From Atkinsonella hypoxylon (taxonomy: Eukaryota; Ascomycota; Sordariomycetes; Hypocreales; Clavicipitaceae), in NCBI GenBank assembly GCA_000729835.1, contig JFHB01000047.1:1-64000 (forward strand): a stretch of 64,000 nucleotides of DNA, given 5' to 3'. Made by a program: the position numbers and the translations under genes. This document shows, piece by piece, positions 26,101 through 38,410 of this stretch. Within the stretch, counting starts at the first letter, position 1, and the number at the start of each line of letters is the position of its first letter. The notes under the pieces were generated by a model. That model searched no databases. It was given only the letters and a program-made list of their open reading frames with translations, and was not told the DNA's origin.

Positions 26101-28874
26101 GTAATACCTGTTATTATCGTGGGCCAAACAAATGATTTCAGATCACTGCGCCATATGTTTCATAGGCGTTTGAGAACCTTGCTTCACCAAGTTCACGGAA
26201 AGTTATGGAGTTTATTACTGCTTTCTCCTCTAGGGCTCCTCTAGGGGGGGACGTGCGTCCCGCGAGACGATTTGCGTCCCCATGCCCCTGCCGAAAAGGA
26301 GAGACGGCCGAAGAACGGAATGCGTTCGAAACCACTGGGCCCTTGCTGTTTTTTTTTCGGTCTTCTTTTGAACATCCATGTCTGCAACATCAAGTCCAGG
26401 CTACCAAGCCAAGCTAGCAGCATGTTGAGGCGGCCAGATTCTTTAGTCCAATCTGCCCGCCCATGGCGCCGGCCGGGTGGGTATCAATGATGGAAATGGT
26501 GGACAAGGCAAAAACGGGGGAAAGAAAGCAAGGGCATTTGCCCCGTAGACCACCCCTTCCCCATGGTCGGTGCTACCAGACGTCATGCATTGGATAGACA
26601 GTGCAGTACTCCGTAGCGTCGCAGTATTGGGCTTGGGCTTGGGCTTGAGCATGGGGATGTGGTTCTGTCGTGCATCGCATCGCATCGCATTGCAGAGCTG
26701 CGTGTAATCAATATGCGATATTGATGAGACGGAAACGGAGCACAAACCACAAGAAGAAAATGAAGAGCCGTTGAGGTTGCATACAAGCTCCTGTCGTGTG
26801 TGGGGCCCAGACGTACGAAGAGGTACGCGGTCGGCTAAACCGGAGGGACCTGGGCGAAGGAAGGCGGCACCAGAGGAGACGACGGATTAATTAAGCAGGG
26901 CCGTGGATGGTTGCTTCCCACGAGCACCATGAGCACCATGAGCACCATGAAATTGAAAGGAGAGTACTCCGTACGAAGTAAGCGCTTTGCTTGACTAGCT
27001 CAGATGCGTTTCATGTCTTCCTCGATTTTAGACTTCTTTTTCATCTATCATTTATGCGCTCGTTTTTTTCGCAAGGGGCCGCAAAGGGCTACAGGCGCAG
27101 TAACTAACTTGAGCTCTGGTCCGTTGCTCGAGACCCTCTACTGCAAACTTGAATCTTCCGCTCTTGCTCTTCTTCAACGTGAGCTCAACCACCAGCGTCT
27201 CCTTTCCCTACGTCCACGACCCTTGCTGCGAAACCGCTCCAATACGGACCAGCCTGCTACCAGCGCCCTGCTCCTGACCCATTAGCGCAGCTGATAAGGC
27301 TCCATTGGTAACACTTAGGCGAGCATGCCGTGGATGCTTGGCCAACTTCGAAGAACCCTTTGGTGGGTGGCATATCATTTCATATAATTGTGCTCTGGCC
27401 TGCTGGCTGCAAAATCACATGGGTCTGACCTTGTTCAGTCCACAGTGTCCGACCCTGGCCATGTTGCGGGGTGGCATCGCGTGCGGGTTTGTTGTCGAAT
27501 TCGCGAAGCAGATTGGAGAGTGTGAAGAACAGCTTGCAAGCCCCTTTATGTTGGCTCATGATACCTAAGCCAATGTCAATGACATTACTCTAGACCGTTG
27601 CACACCCCGGGCCACTCACATTCCCAAAAACGCAAACGCCTAATATTTCGCAAAATACGGCATACTGTTCTTTCCTCGTTTCCATCTTCGATTCATCTTT
27701 GCCACTGACTTGTCATTTGTCGTGCATGTTAAGCGGTGGTCCGACGTGACTTTGCTCCATCAACACCGACGCTTTTCTTGGATAGACTTGCGTTGGGGGA
27801 TTGCTATTTCCATTTCGGAACCCTTGGTCTCGAGACTTGATATAAGTCCACTCGGTTAACAAATTGGACCTCTAGTGAGACAATTTGACCAACAGTTCGA
27901 CCGCGGTCTAGGCCACTGAACCTGCAGTTGACCAAGAAGTGCTTCCAATGCCTTGACGTTTGTTTCTTTTTTCCCCCCACATTCGACACCCTCTTTGCTG
28001 TCATTCTCGTCATCGAGTCCAGCCTACTTCTCCTTCTCCCGCCCCCCCTAGTTGTTCTAGCTCGATTACGCAACCGTCATTCGCATCTCCAGACCCGAGC
28101 TCATCAACTCCTTGACCTGCAACACCATCCCAGCTAACGAACAACGTGGTCAAGCTGGCGCGGAAGAGGTGCCTATTTCTAAGAGCCGGGCTTAGCTTTC
28201 TGGGGAAACAAAAATCCCCCCCCTTTGGGCATGCTCAACATTCTTGCGTAACTGCTCGCTCACCGGACCGAGCTACTGAGACCACACGATCAGGCTACTC
28301 ATATTGGTACTGACAGAATCAGGTGAGACCGCTCTCACTCGTTATGTCTCAGTGAATGGGAGTTTGTGAGCAACTGGTGTACTACCAAGCTGACATAAGA
28401 GGGCACGCGCACTAGAGAAGGGCTAACCTGTCTTGTATAGCTCTAGAAGCCTGGCTCCGGTCAATACGACGATCCAAACTACGCCGGGGTTTGCCCTCAC
28501 ATTTCCTTGTAGACGATTGAAGAAAAAGGGAGCGACTTGAACAGATCTTCACCGCATCGTAAAGGCTTGATTAGGTCGAAAAGCTTAGCGTCTTGTTGCT
28601 TTTTTTGCTAGACGTCAACACGTCCTGCAGGCTGCAGCTGCCCATGCGTGTGCGAGCGAGAGCGACAGCTTCACAACCGTCATATATCAGCTGCAGAGGT
28701 CGACATTTCTGGCTGCCGAAGTTCTTAATACGGCCACAAGCTTCAGCTGTAACCCTTGATTAATCGGAAGTGAGTGTAGACGCTGAGGGATGTATGAGGA
28801 GGCATACCATTGCACTATAGTGGGTTGACCCGAATGTACAGTCCCTCACTGCCACCAGATCATTATCAAGGAAC
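23168..28874. other. 5.7 kb gene-poor intergenic region
   Basis: The HAD gene and the ApsA-like gene diverge here, so both promoters must lie in this interval. No reliable gene was found. A T-rich run lies at 25410-25440. TACGGARTA words occur at 24581, 26607 and 26965, and a TAGGTACCTA word at 25528-25544. Short GGGCTT and CATCG repeats are seen near 26630-26695. The last 1.5 kb before 28875 is CT-rich and probably includes a long leader of the next gene, perhaps with a leader intron. Confidence 0.5.
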
Positions 28875-31800
28875 ATGACAGAGTGCGAAACGGATGATGT
28901 AAAATTGAACAAGGCAATTGAAGTCACGCCGTTGACAATCAGACAAGAGCCTGGCTCACAAACACCTTCAGCAAACTCGAAGAGATCAACGGGCCTTCCA
29001 GGAAGAGGACCCTCGCCTTCCACCATGGCTACCGATCGCAATGACAAGAGGTCATCCAGGGTTGTCACGAATGACGAAAGTATAAGTATTCTCGACCCAA
29101 GACGATTTACTCCTACCTTGCACGCCAATCTCGTCTCGGAAATTCTTGCTTTAAGGAGAGACCAGGAAGAGAAGACAAGACAAATTGAGAGCCTCGAGGA
29201 TGCTCTTCACTCGGTGAAGGAGGAGCACGAGCAGTTGCAAGAAAAATTTACCAACACGTCCAAGGAGAGCCGCTCACTCAAGCGACAGCTCTCCCTGCTC
29301 GAAGGTGGGACGTCTTCCGCACTTGGGGAAGTGGCACGCGAAAGGGACGAGGCTGTAGACTTGATTGCCGACGTGAAAAAGCGATTAGATGCGGCTCAAA
29401 AGAAGATCCGCAGTCAAGAAGATGAATCACAAAGAACTCATGATCTTTGGGCGCAAGAGAAAGATGAATGGGAGGATGCACGCCGCAAATATGAAAGAAG
29501 GTTGCACATTGCTGAAAGTCGCTTGAAAACGGTGCTTGATGAAGTTGCAGCATATCAGGCAAGTCAGACCCATGGGCTGCCAAACGGACATATGGAGGAC
29601 CATGACGACGATGGAGTTCCCAGCGAAAAGGAACATGACGCTGCAAGTGTGCGGACTTTGAGCTTGTCCAACAGTATCCGACATTCTCTACTACACGGTC
29701 CCATATTGCAGCCCGGCAACTCGCTTGCAGATGAGTTGAGCTTTGATGATGATGACCACACTGATGACCACACTGACGACCACACTGACTACGATGGTCG
29801 TGAAAGTGTATTGTCGTACTGCACCAGTCCAAAACATACGTGCTCCTTCAGCCATGATGGTGCTGCTGGCAGACTTCACCGTGGCATCCCTAGCATGGAA
29901 AGTTCCCAACGACCTGGTAGTGTTGCCCAAAGCAGGCTCATTATAGACCCGGCCGTCCTTGAGGGTCCAAAGGGTGAAGACGAGGAGGCAGCTGAGATAT
30001 CCCAGACAGTAAAGGCGTCATACACAGACACTGGTGTGCAATTCACCCCGCCGCCATCACCGGTGCTCTCTCAATTTAAGACACCAAGTCTGGACTTATC
30101 CCCACGTCGTGTTAGAACTTCAGAGTCGTTTGACAACCCTGCTCGAACCGATGGCGAGGTAGAAGCCAACCAGCGAAGAAAAAGAGTCCAGTTGAATCGA
30201 CCGTTGTCTATCGAGCCACCAAAAGCTGATCATAGAATGATTTCGACGTCGGCGCAAACCGTCGAAATGCCTCTCAGTCCGCCCAAGACACCACACTCTC
30301 CGTTGACTGAACAGCACGCAGCAGAATCGGCTTCCATGCCAATGATTGCGGCTTCAACGCAAACGGATGTACCACTGGCTCTTTCTCGGGGAGTCAGCTC
30401 GGTGGCATCGAGACTCGCACAAACCCCACCGCCACTTCAGATTCCGACCATCAACATTCAGCCTCCCGCAAGCGACCCGACCACACCGCGAGAGCCACTA
30501 CTTCCCCAGTATTTTAAGCATTTTGGATGCCAGGTCACCTTGTCCTTAGCAACTTCGACTGCTGATGCTAGTGCTCAGACAGAAGGGATTCAGGTCGACA
30601 AGAGAATCGGCTTGCTGCCTACACATCTGCAACCTTCCACTATCTCATCCCGACCAACATCACCCAAGGTTGCTCAAGCAGGCTTGGATCATGACCAAAC
30701 GTCTTCTGCTCCTAGCAGCATTCCGCCACGAAATCCCAAGAGGCTTACAAACAATCTGGAAATGCCTGATCTTCCATCTTCGCCCATCACCTCTCGACAA
30801 GGCGATAACAGTATTCTAAGCGTGACTGATGAGAATACACTTTCAAACAGGCGCACGTCAAGACGAAACAATGGCCTCAGCAGTAGTTTTGCAGCATTTG
30901 ATACAGCCAGCTCCGAGGAGGGTGATGAATTTGTAGACCTTGATGTAAGTGATTCGGAGTACAGGACAGCATTATCTGCCCCGAAACCGCGATCGATATC
31001 AATGCGGGGGACAAGACGAGGATCGTTTGGCACCGCTACAATCACCCTTCAACAGGTCAGGCCGAAGGTTACTACACAAGGGTCTAATAAAGAGATTAAC
31101 GCCGACCTCTTCAAATCCTCTAATTCTGCTGACAAGGAAAACTTTTTAAAGTGTCACAGCAAGAGACTGGGTAGAAAGCTTGAAAAGGTGCTGGCACCTG
31201 CGCCGCCGGCGAATGGATCTAATTCTGGCAACCGAAAAGGAGCTATTCGCAAGACAGCCATGATACAGAGCGGAAAAGTTTCTCAACGGGGTCGCTCGAG
31301 AAGTCCTAGTCTTCCTGATGGAAAATGTCCTCCGTTCCCAATCCCGACACGGGCAAGTTCAAAACGATCTCTAGTTAGTCTCAATACTGCACCCGATGGC
31401 CGGGAAAGCCCTACCCGAGGGATGCGGCACAGAAGGAGAAGCAGCCGTTCGTTATATCAATCACACAGCATTCGCAAGGTTCGTTCAGCAGCAGCATTGC
31501 CACGGGCGCCGCAATATCGAAGGCATGGTAGCAGATCCCCTCCGCCACTCTCACCATCAACGGAGTCACCTGAGAGCCCTGGTCTCCCACCGCTGCCCCG
31601 AAACGACATCACCACGCCTCGCGCAGGACGCGACCGAGTTCCTTCGAGTTATCGCAAACATCGTCACGGGCTATCTACCAATACGAATAACACCCAAATC
31701 ACCAATAACACAGCATTTACTAGTGAGACCAGTGCATCTCACACTATAGGTATCGTTGATGCAATGGCTCAGGCAATGGTTGGTGAATGGATGCTCAAAT

Positions 31801-33082
31801 ATGTGAGGAGGCGGAAGTCGTTCAGCGTTCCCGAAAATATCGGGAGAGATGACAGCAGCAATGATCGACATAAGCGGTGGGTTTGGCTGGCACCTTATGA
31901 GCGATCTATTCTTTGGAGTAGTAGACAACCATCATCTGGTAGTGCCTTGTTGGGCAAGACTGGGCGAAAGCGTAAGTTTCATAAGCAAAATCATTAGCAA
32001 TCCGCCTTGCAAAAAAAACCCCCCGGTTGAACTCTAACAGCGATATAGTCATGATTCAGTCAGTCCTGGACGTGAAGGATGATAACCCTCCGCCTAAAGT
32101 CGGCCCCCCCGCCTTTAATCGATCTATCCTGATATTGACTCCGCAAAGAGCTCTTAAATTCACAGCCAGCTCCGCCCAACGACACTATCTTTGGCTCACT
32201 GCGTTGTCATTTTTGGCTCACTCTTCGCAGGCATTTCCCGAAATCATCTCTGGGCCTCATTCTCGTCTCAACCAACAACAAATACTTGGATTTGAGCTAC
32301 CACAACCCAAGATAAAGCGCGGAGGGATTCGAGATTCCATTCGGCTTGCCAAGCGCAAAAGTTCTATACCCAAAAGTGGGACACCGAGCATGCCAAGCGT
32401 TGCCAGCATGCCCCCATCTCGCATGAGCGAGGCTACTGGTGGCGCCCCAGGCTCCTCGTCTGCCATGTCAGGAGGGCATAGCCGTGAGCAATCTCGAGAG
32501 GCTGCGGAACCGCCATTTATCCCACGGTTTCTGGAGCGAAGCGCACATGCCATTGCAGCTCACGGGCGCAGACGAAGCAACACCGGAGGACATGTTGCTC
32601 CGCCTTTGTCATTCAGAGGATTTTCGGGGCCGGCAGGAAATGGCGGTTTGCAGCACTCTGGGCGAAGTACTGCAAACGGCAGCGTCGACACCACGGTGTC
32701 ATCAGAAATGTACCAAACACACGCCTCAACGAATACAACTTGGAACTTGAGTCAACCCGCTTCCCAGCGGACTTCGGAAGCGTCATCAGGACCTGGCAAC
32801 TTTTTTGACGCGATAGGAACTGTGCGAATGGAAGCATTCATCAGCCCTTTGGCATACTCTCAGAACAACGATTCTGCTGATGATAAGAGCGACGATTATA
32901 GAAGAAACATGCGAAAGAGGAGTAAGGGAATCAGAAGACGATACAGTCGTAGTAGACATGGCGACAGTTGCAGCCATAGCTGTAGCCGAAACTTAAGAAG
33001 TGCGGAAGATGATTTTAACAAGGGAAGATTGCAAGGAGAAGAGGACTGTTTCGTACGAGACGACCCATTCAAAGAATCTTAG
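28875..33082 (+). CDS. apsA: ApsA/Num1-like cortical PH-domain protein
   Basis: Large cell-cortex protein of the Num1/ApsA/Mcp5 family, which binds membrane phosphoinositide through a C-terminal PH domain and anchors dynein for nuclear migration and positioning. Two exons, 28875-31971 and 32049-33082, give 1376 residues. The intron (GTAAGT..ATATAG) is placed so that GRK joins LMIQSVLDVKDDN, a conserved PH segment. A coiled coil spans about residues 85-225. A Ser/Pro-rich disordered centre includes an acidic DDHT repeat. The PH domain covers about 968-1092 (GEWMLKYVRRRKSF, RHKRWVWLAPYERSILWSS, RSILILTPQRALKF, YLWLTALSFL). The tail after the PH domain is disordered and Arg/Ser-rich. An in-frame ATG near 29024 is an alternative start. 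Confidence 0.88.
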
Positions 33083-34037
33083 TTGAGATGGTCCTCTCAC
33101 GTAGCATCCTGGTCAGCTTGCACCCGCAAAGCATGATGAATACCATACGCAGCTGCCGACTGTTTTACACCGAGACGTGTTGCCACCCGTCCCAAAAAAA
33201 AACCACTGTAGCCTAAAAGTTTTCTTTGTCATAATTTTATATGGACTCTTTTTGTGGATTATCGGGTCTACGAACACCAGGAAGCATCAGGTTGTGGGGT
33301 TTCTGCTCTTTATCTTCATTCTCTTATCAATGGGTTTTCTTTTCGCATGGCGTTTGGTATAGGTTGCCATTCCACAACGCTCGTTAGCGATAATGTTTGC
33401 TTAGTTGCGACGCTCAACTTTGTTCGAGAGACGGGTGTTCAGCATGGGCGAGGTGACTAGTAAGACGGAACTGTATTGGAGTTCATGTGTGTAGCAGTTA
33501 TTTCATCGTTGCTCTGGGTTGCGTTGTGTCCAGGGATGGAGCAAGAAGTTTTCTCAAAGCGAGCGGTAGCATTTGGTGCGTAGGTCACTGCGCTGGTGAT
33601 TGAAGTTTGTGAAGGAATGCGCTCCCTCCATTTGGATTGATGTCTGGGTTGATGCCGCGCGAGTATTCCAGTACTCATGTTGGCGTGGATAACTGGATGT
33701 CGTTCAGCTCTGGCTCCATTCAGCTCTGGCGTCAGCTCCCGCTGCTGCCCCGCGGCTGGTCCCTGACCCTGACAGCCGGTGAGCCCCGCCAGCCTCTTTT
33801 TTCCCTTTTTTTTTTTTTTCCCCCAGTTGTACTTGGGCCAATTTAAGGGCTGTCAAGTTTAATGCTTCTTTTTACTCCAAAACTCATCAATGAGAGTCAC
33901 ACTACCCGAATGAGCAGATGACCAGCAGCCTAGAACACATACGCAACGCGTCTAAACATCTCACGCATTCTACCGCACACTCGGGTTTCAAAACCACATT
34001 CACGGCACCCGTCTGCTTGCTGTCTTGCCGCTACAAG
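33083..34037. other. Short intergenic region before the OTU gene
   Basis: It contains the 3' UTR of the ApsA-like gene and the promoter of the OTU gene. An open frame upstream of and in frame with the OTU start (33918-34037) is treated as leader, because family members begin near the chosen ATG. A T-rich run lies at 33806-33820. Confidence 0.5.
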
Positions 34038-35093
34038 ATGGAAAGCGAGTCACGAGAGCAGATGCAAGCCCGGCACCGGCGAGAGCTCAAAGACCTTCAG
34101 GGGCGCATCACAAACAAGAAGAAGAACGCGACGAAAAAGACGCGAAAGGGCGTCAACGACGAATGCGCCGAAATCGAGCGACAACTGCGAGAGAAGCAAG
34201 CCACCGAGATTGCGACGCTCAACGGCCAAGCCGATGGCACCATCGACCAAGAGCCCTCCAGCTCTCACAATCAAGCATCTCCTAACGATCCCACCGATCC
34301 CTCCGATCCCTCCGATCCCTCCGATCCCTCCGATCCCTCCGATCCCTCCGATCCCTCCGATCCCTCCGATCCCTCCGATCCCTCCGAACTAAGTACCCAC
34401 CACAAGGTCGAGCAACAAGCCAAAGACAAGTTGGCACAAGCCACGCAGAAGCTACACATAGGTAGCCCGCAGCACGACCAAGCGCCTCCTTCCCAGCAAG
34501 GATCAGCACCGGCAGGGAAGAAGCGCAACCGGCAAAAAGAGCGTCTCGCCCGCCGGGCAGCTGAGCAAGAAGCCGCGGCGCAAAAGGCTGAGGACGAAGC
34601 ATCGGCCATGACGGATCACCGGGCGCGCGAAAGCGAGTACATGAGGAAAATGTTTGAAGCGTACGACCTCGTAGAGGAGGACATTGAGCCAGACGGGCAT
34701 TGCTTGTTCTCGGCGGTGGCGGATCAACTTGCTGTCAATGGCGTCCCGCTGGGCGACACGGAGGGCGCGACGGAGGCACCGTACAAGGTGGTGAGGAGAG
34801 CGGCCGCGGCCTTCATGAGGGAGCACAAGGAGGACTTTGAGCCGTTTTTAGAGGAGGAGCTGGAAAGGTATGCTGCTAGGATACGGGACACGGCGGAGTG
34901 GGGGGGACAGCTGGAGTTGACGGCTCTGGCGAGGCGGTACGGGGTTGAGATTCGGGTCGTGCAGGATGGTAGGATGGAGAGGATTGGCGAGCAAGAGGCC
35001 GGTGTGTCGGGGAAGACGTTGTGGTTGGCATTTTATCGGCACGGGTATGGGCTGGGGGAGCATTATAATTCCTTGAGGAAGAAGCAGGTTTAG
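34038..35093 (+). CDS. OTU-family deubiquitinase (OTUD6/Otu2-like)
   Basis: Cysteine protease that removes ubiquitin, of the OTUD6B/yeast Otu2 group, probably cytosolic and ribosome-associated. A single exon of 351 residues from ATG 34038; an in-frame ATG at 33918 would add 40 residues unlike the family. The N-terminal part (residues 1-60, ARHRRELKDLQGRITNKKKN..KKTRKGVNDEC) is the conserved basic coiled region of Otu2 proteins. A (Asp-Pro-Ser)n tract follows, then a second basic helix (KKRNRQKERLARRAAEQEA). The OTU domain runs from about 212 to the end, with catalytic Asp219 and Cys222 in EPDGHCLFSAV and the catalytic His342 in the final HYNSL motif. All catalytic residues are present, so the enzyme should be active. 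The DPS tract is a coding minisatellite and probably varies in length. Confidence 0.9.
   Translation: MESESREQMQARHRRELKDLQGRITNKKKNATKKTRKGVNDECAEIERQLREKQATEIATLNGQADGTIDQEPSSSHNQASPNDPTDPSDPSDPSDPSDPSDPSDPSDPSDPSDPSELSTHHKVEQQAKDKLAQATQKLHIGSPQHDQAPPSQQGSAPAGKKRNRQKERLARRAAEQEAAAQKAEDEASAMTDHRARESEYMRKMFEAYDLVEEDIEPDGHCLFSAVADQLAVNGVPLGDTEGATEAPYKVVRRAAAAFMREHKEDFEPFLEEELERYAARIRDTAEWGGQLELTALARRYGVEIRVVQDGRMERIGEQEAGVSGKTLWLAFYRHGYGLGEHYNSLRKKQV
34287..34386. repeat. Coding 9-bp minisatellite (Asp-Pro-Ser)n
   Basis: About eleven copies of the 9-bp unit GATCCCTCC inside the OTU gene. They encode a run of Asp-Pro-Ser triplets. The nucleotide copies are almost identical, which suggests recent expansion. 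Confidence 0.92.
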
Positions 35094-35473
35094 CTGTTTT
35101 GGAGATTTTTTTTTTATCTGTTGGAGGAGTTGGCTTTGGTGGGAGTTTAAGTATATATTCGGGCCTTTCTTTGCTGTATATTTGAACGAGACGAGTGATG
35201 GATAGTAAAGGTTCATATTAAGCTGATTAGATACGAGGTATCACTTGGATGAGTGTCAAGGGTCATAGATGAAGACCAGATAGAATGAGATGTTCTGCTT
35301 TGGTTATTAATCAACCACCGGTCCTGAAGTTACACGGTCCAAGACAAACAGTTGTGATTTTATCTAGGCATGAAAACCAGTATTACATATAAATAGAACA
35401 ATTCATAATTTGTATTTCGCCCAAAAAACAAAAAACAAAAAAAAGAGACAAGACCAGCCCGCGCCCGTCGTAG

Positions 35474-36428
35474 TCACCGCGTCCACACAGAGATAAAGTC
35501 CCTGACCGTCCCGTCCTCATTTGTGCCAGCCTTGTGCGTCCTCGCAGGCTTGATGATGCTCAGCCGGTGCAGCGCATCGGGGACCGGCTTCGCGGGCATC
35601 GGCTCCACGACGCTGCCGTCCGGGCCGTACGCGACGGGGTCGCCCGGCGCGCTGAGCAGCGCCTCGTATACCTCTGGCGTGAGGCCCCAGGGAGGACCGC
35701 CGTCCGAGAGAGGCTTTCCGGACGGGAACTCGAGGCAGACGAGGTGGCCGGCGGGGTGGACGAGCTGGGAGATGCGTTTGGCCCATTTGGGGCGGACCTC
35801 GGGGGGAAGGGCGCAGAGGAACTTTAACGGGGGCAAAAAAAAAAAAAAAAAAAATCCCCTCCCAAGGAGAAGGGAAAAAGAGTTAGGTTAGCTATGCGTT
35901 TTTCAGGGGAGAAAAAACGAAAAAAGAAAAAAAAAAAAGGCGCGGCGCAACGTTACTGTGTAATCATAGACCAGGTCGAAGGTGCTGGTGCCGAGAGCCC
36001 TCGTCCAGTCGTCTGAGAAGAAGTCACCGACTACCCATTGGATGGTGCCCCTTTGCAGCAGCCCGTGGCGAGGCTCGTACAGGCGCTTGTCGTCGGCGGA
36101 TGCGCGCAGCTGCTCGGCCATGCGGATGGCCTCGGGGCTGCAGTCCAGCCCGACGACGTCGGTAGCCGAAGGAGCTGAGGAGGAGGACATCGTGGCCGCG
36201 CCCGCAGCCGGGGACGAGCGCGGTGCGCCTTGCGTCGGGGCGCTCCTGCGCGGGCGGCACGAGGTCGGGTCGTTGGGCGAGCAGGTCTGCGAGCGCGAGA
36301 GACGGGCCCTCGCGGTCCCAAGGGTGGAAGCCCTCCTTGTAGAGGGCGGACCAGGCGTCGCCGTGGGCGGAGAAGTCGAGGTTGTCGAAGGTCTGGCGGA
36401 GGCGGGACGGGGGGTCGACGGCCGTCAT
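35474..36428 (-). pseudogene. TPMT-like S-methyltransferase with apparent one-base frameshift
   Basis: SAM-dependent methyltransferase of the TPMT / thiol (thiocyanate) methyltransferase family, which methylates small sulfur or halide substrates in the cytosol. Read on the minus strand from ATG 36428 (another in-frame ATG is at 36494). Visible motifs are the N-terminal segment with FHPWDREGPS, the SAM-binding VPGCGRGHDV, the acidic GLDCSPEA strand and YDYT joined to FLCAL across an intron (35956-35822). The last exon is 35821-35474. Between FGY and DVVGLD, at about 36161, there is one extra C, so the frame shifts and no intron can explain it. Downstream sequence is otherwise intact, so this is either a recent pseudogene or an indel error in the assembly. 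The intron holds long T runs. It converges with the OTU gene. Confidence 0.75.
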
Positions 36429-36734
36429 TGTGGTGTTGTGGTTGAAGACGGAAGTCAACGATGGATAGATGGATGCGCCGACGCAGATGGCCATTCTGGC
36501 TCGATGTATCTATCTGTCACGAAAGGGTGGAGATTGAGTGGGGGGGAAGGGGGGGAGCAAAATGATGGCGTTATTTGGTGAAGATGACTTGCAGCAAGGA
36601 GCCGTGGTGCAGCCAGCGTGCCTCGGCATAACGAGCCGCATGTTCACCTCCCAACTTACTTTAGATCTTACGTCCGACGCAGAACAGACGTGTTGCTCCT
36701 CCTGCATCACAAGAAGCGCTTTGCATTGTACACC

Positions 36735-37779
36735 ATGGATATCAACCAGCTCTTTAGCGTGCAGGTGCGTTTCCCATCCGCTACGCTCTTATTTGCAGAC
36801 TGGACTAACTTCACTGTCTTGTCTCTAGGGCAAAGTCGTCCTTGTCACAGGCGGTACGATCTCCCCTCCTTATTAAAATAAATAAATAAATAAATGCCCA
36901 AAAAAAAAAAAAAAAAATTGAAAAGCCTAACTCCCTCAAGGCGCCAAAGGCATCGGCCGCATGATCGCAACAGGCTTCGTCACCAACGGCGCAAGAGTCT
37001 ACATCACAGGCCGCGACGCACCAGCCTGCCACAACACAGTCCAGCAGCTCACGCCGCTCGCCCGCTCCCGCGGCGGCGCCGTCCACGCGCTCCCCGCCAA
37101 CCTCCAGCACGCGTCCGAGTGCGCCCAGCTCGTCGCCCAGCTGGCCGGCCTCGAGCCCGCGGGCCTGCACGTCCTCGTCCACAACGCCGGCGCGACCTGG
37201 GGCGCCCCCATCGACCACCACCCGGACGCCGCCTGGACCAAGCTCCTGACGCTCAACCTCCAGCGCGTCTTCACCCTCACCCAGCTCAGCCTGCCGCTGC
37301 TCGAGAGGGCCGGCACGAGGGACGACCCCGCGCGCGTCATCCACATCGGCAGCATCGATGGCCTCCGCGTGCCGAGCCTGGCCAACTTTGCCTACGCCGC
37401 CAGCAAGGCTGGGCTGCATCACCTGTCGAGGCACATGGCGAGGGATCTCGGCGCCAGGCACATCACGAGCAATGTGCTTGCGTGCGGGCCCTTTCGCACC
37501 AAGATGATGAAGGCGACCTTGGACGCGGTGGGGGATGCGCTGGCCGACGAGATTCCCCTGGGCAGGATTGGGAGGGAGGAGGATGTAGCTGGGTCGGCTA
37601 TCTTTTTGGCGAGCAAGGCTGGGTGAGTGAGTTTTGTCTTGGCTTTTTTTTTTTCCTTGCTTTTTATTTTGGTGTGTGTGTGTTCCAACTCTATCACAAA
37701 TGCTGACTTGCGTAGTGCCTATTTGAATGGAGCTCTAATCAGAGTTGACGGAGGGGCGTCTCTTGTGTCCAAGATATAA
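36735..37779 (+). CDS. Short-chain dehydrogenase/reductase (SDR)
   Basis: NAD(P)-dependent oxidoreductase of the classical SDR type; the substrate is not evident. Four exons, 36735-36764, 36829-36853, 36941-37622 and 37716-37779, give 266 residues, with all introns GT..AG. The cofactor motif TGGAKGIG is at residues 17-24. HNAG replaces the usual NNAG. The catalytic Ser156 (GSIDG), Tyr170 and Lys174 (YAASK) are all present. The C-terminal exon encodes YLNGALIRVDGG, the usual last strand of this family. The second and third introns contain A- or T-runs. It is divergent from the methyltransferase gene (about 300 bases apart) and could share its promoter. Confidence 0.9.
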
Positions 37780-38410
37780 AATTGGCCAAACATAGCATGT
37801 ACTGTACGTTGCTGTACATTCCATGCTTCAGCACCAGTCACGAGCATGCTTTTTTTTTTTTTTTGGCTACAGGTGGGGGGATGCCTCGGATATCTGTAAC
37901 TTATAGCTGTATTAGATTATCAGGGGTATCGTTCTCAGTGTATGTAGCAAAGAAAACGAATTCAAAGAATAAACAAGCGTCCATATTCACAAAACAAAAA
38001 GCCCGGCAACTGACACTGCGTCGAGTTGATCACAGGTCCAATAGAGAGTGGCAAGACCAACGTTCCCCCTTCGCCACGTATGTGCTTGCCGTAGTTGCAC
38101 CTCCCATGTCCGTCTTCTATCCATGTTCAACAAGGCGATGACCGGGTTATTAAGCGGATTCTCCAGAAACAAAGTTAGTAAAGAAGGAGGAAAAAAAGAA
38201 AAAAAAAAAAAAAAAGCGGCAAGAGGGCGACTGCGTATCAGCGCAATTTAGCCTGATGTAGCTACTCCGCAGATGGCGCGACGAGAGAACTTATTGCCAA
38301 TGCAAGCACGAGCTGACATGGCCAGGCTTCCGCATAGACCAGAAAAGAGCCGCCGCGACACCGATTTCCTCGTACGTCAGAGAATGATGTCTGTTCGTTC
38401 CCCTCGACGT
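37780..38410. other. Intergenic region after the SDR gene
   Basis: The 3' UTR of the SDR gene lies at the left end. A T run at 37850-37864 and an A run near 38200-38215 are seen. No gene is supported. Confidence 0.5.

Noticed and set aside
33918..34037. N-terminal extension of the OTU protein from ATG 33918
   Set aside because: The 40 extra residues lack similarity to the family, whose members begin near the ATG at 34038.
36894..37706. Arg/Pro-rich 270-aa frame on the plus strand
   Set aside because: It is an out-of-frame reading of the SDR gene in GC-rich DNA and begins in an A run within its intron.
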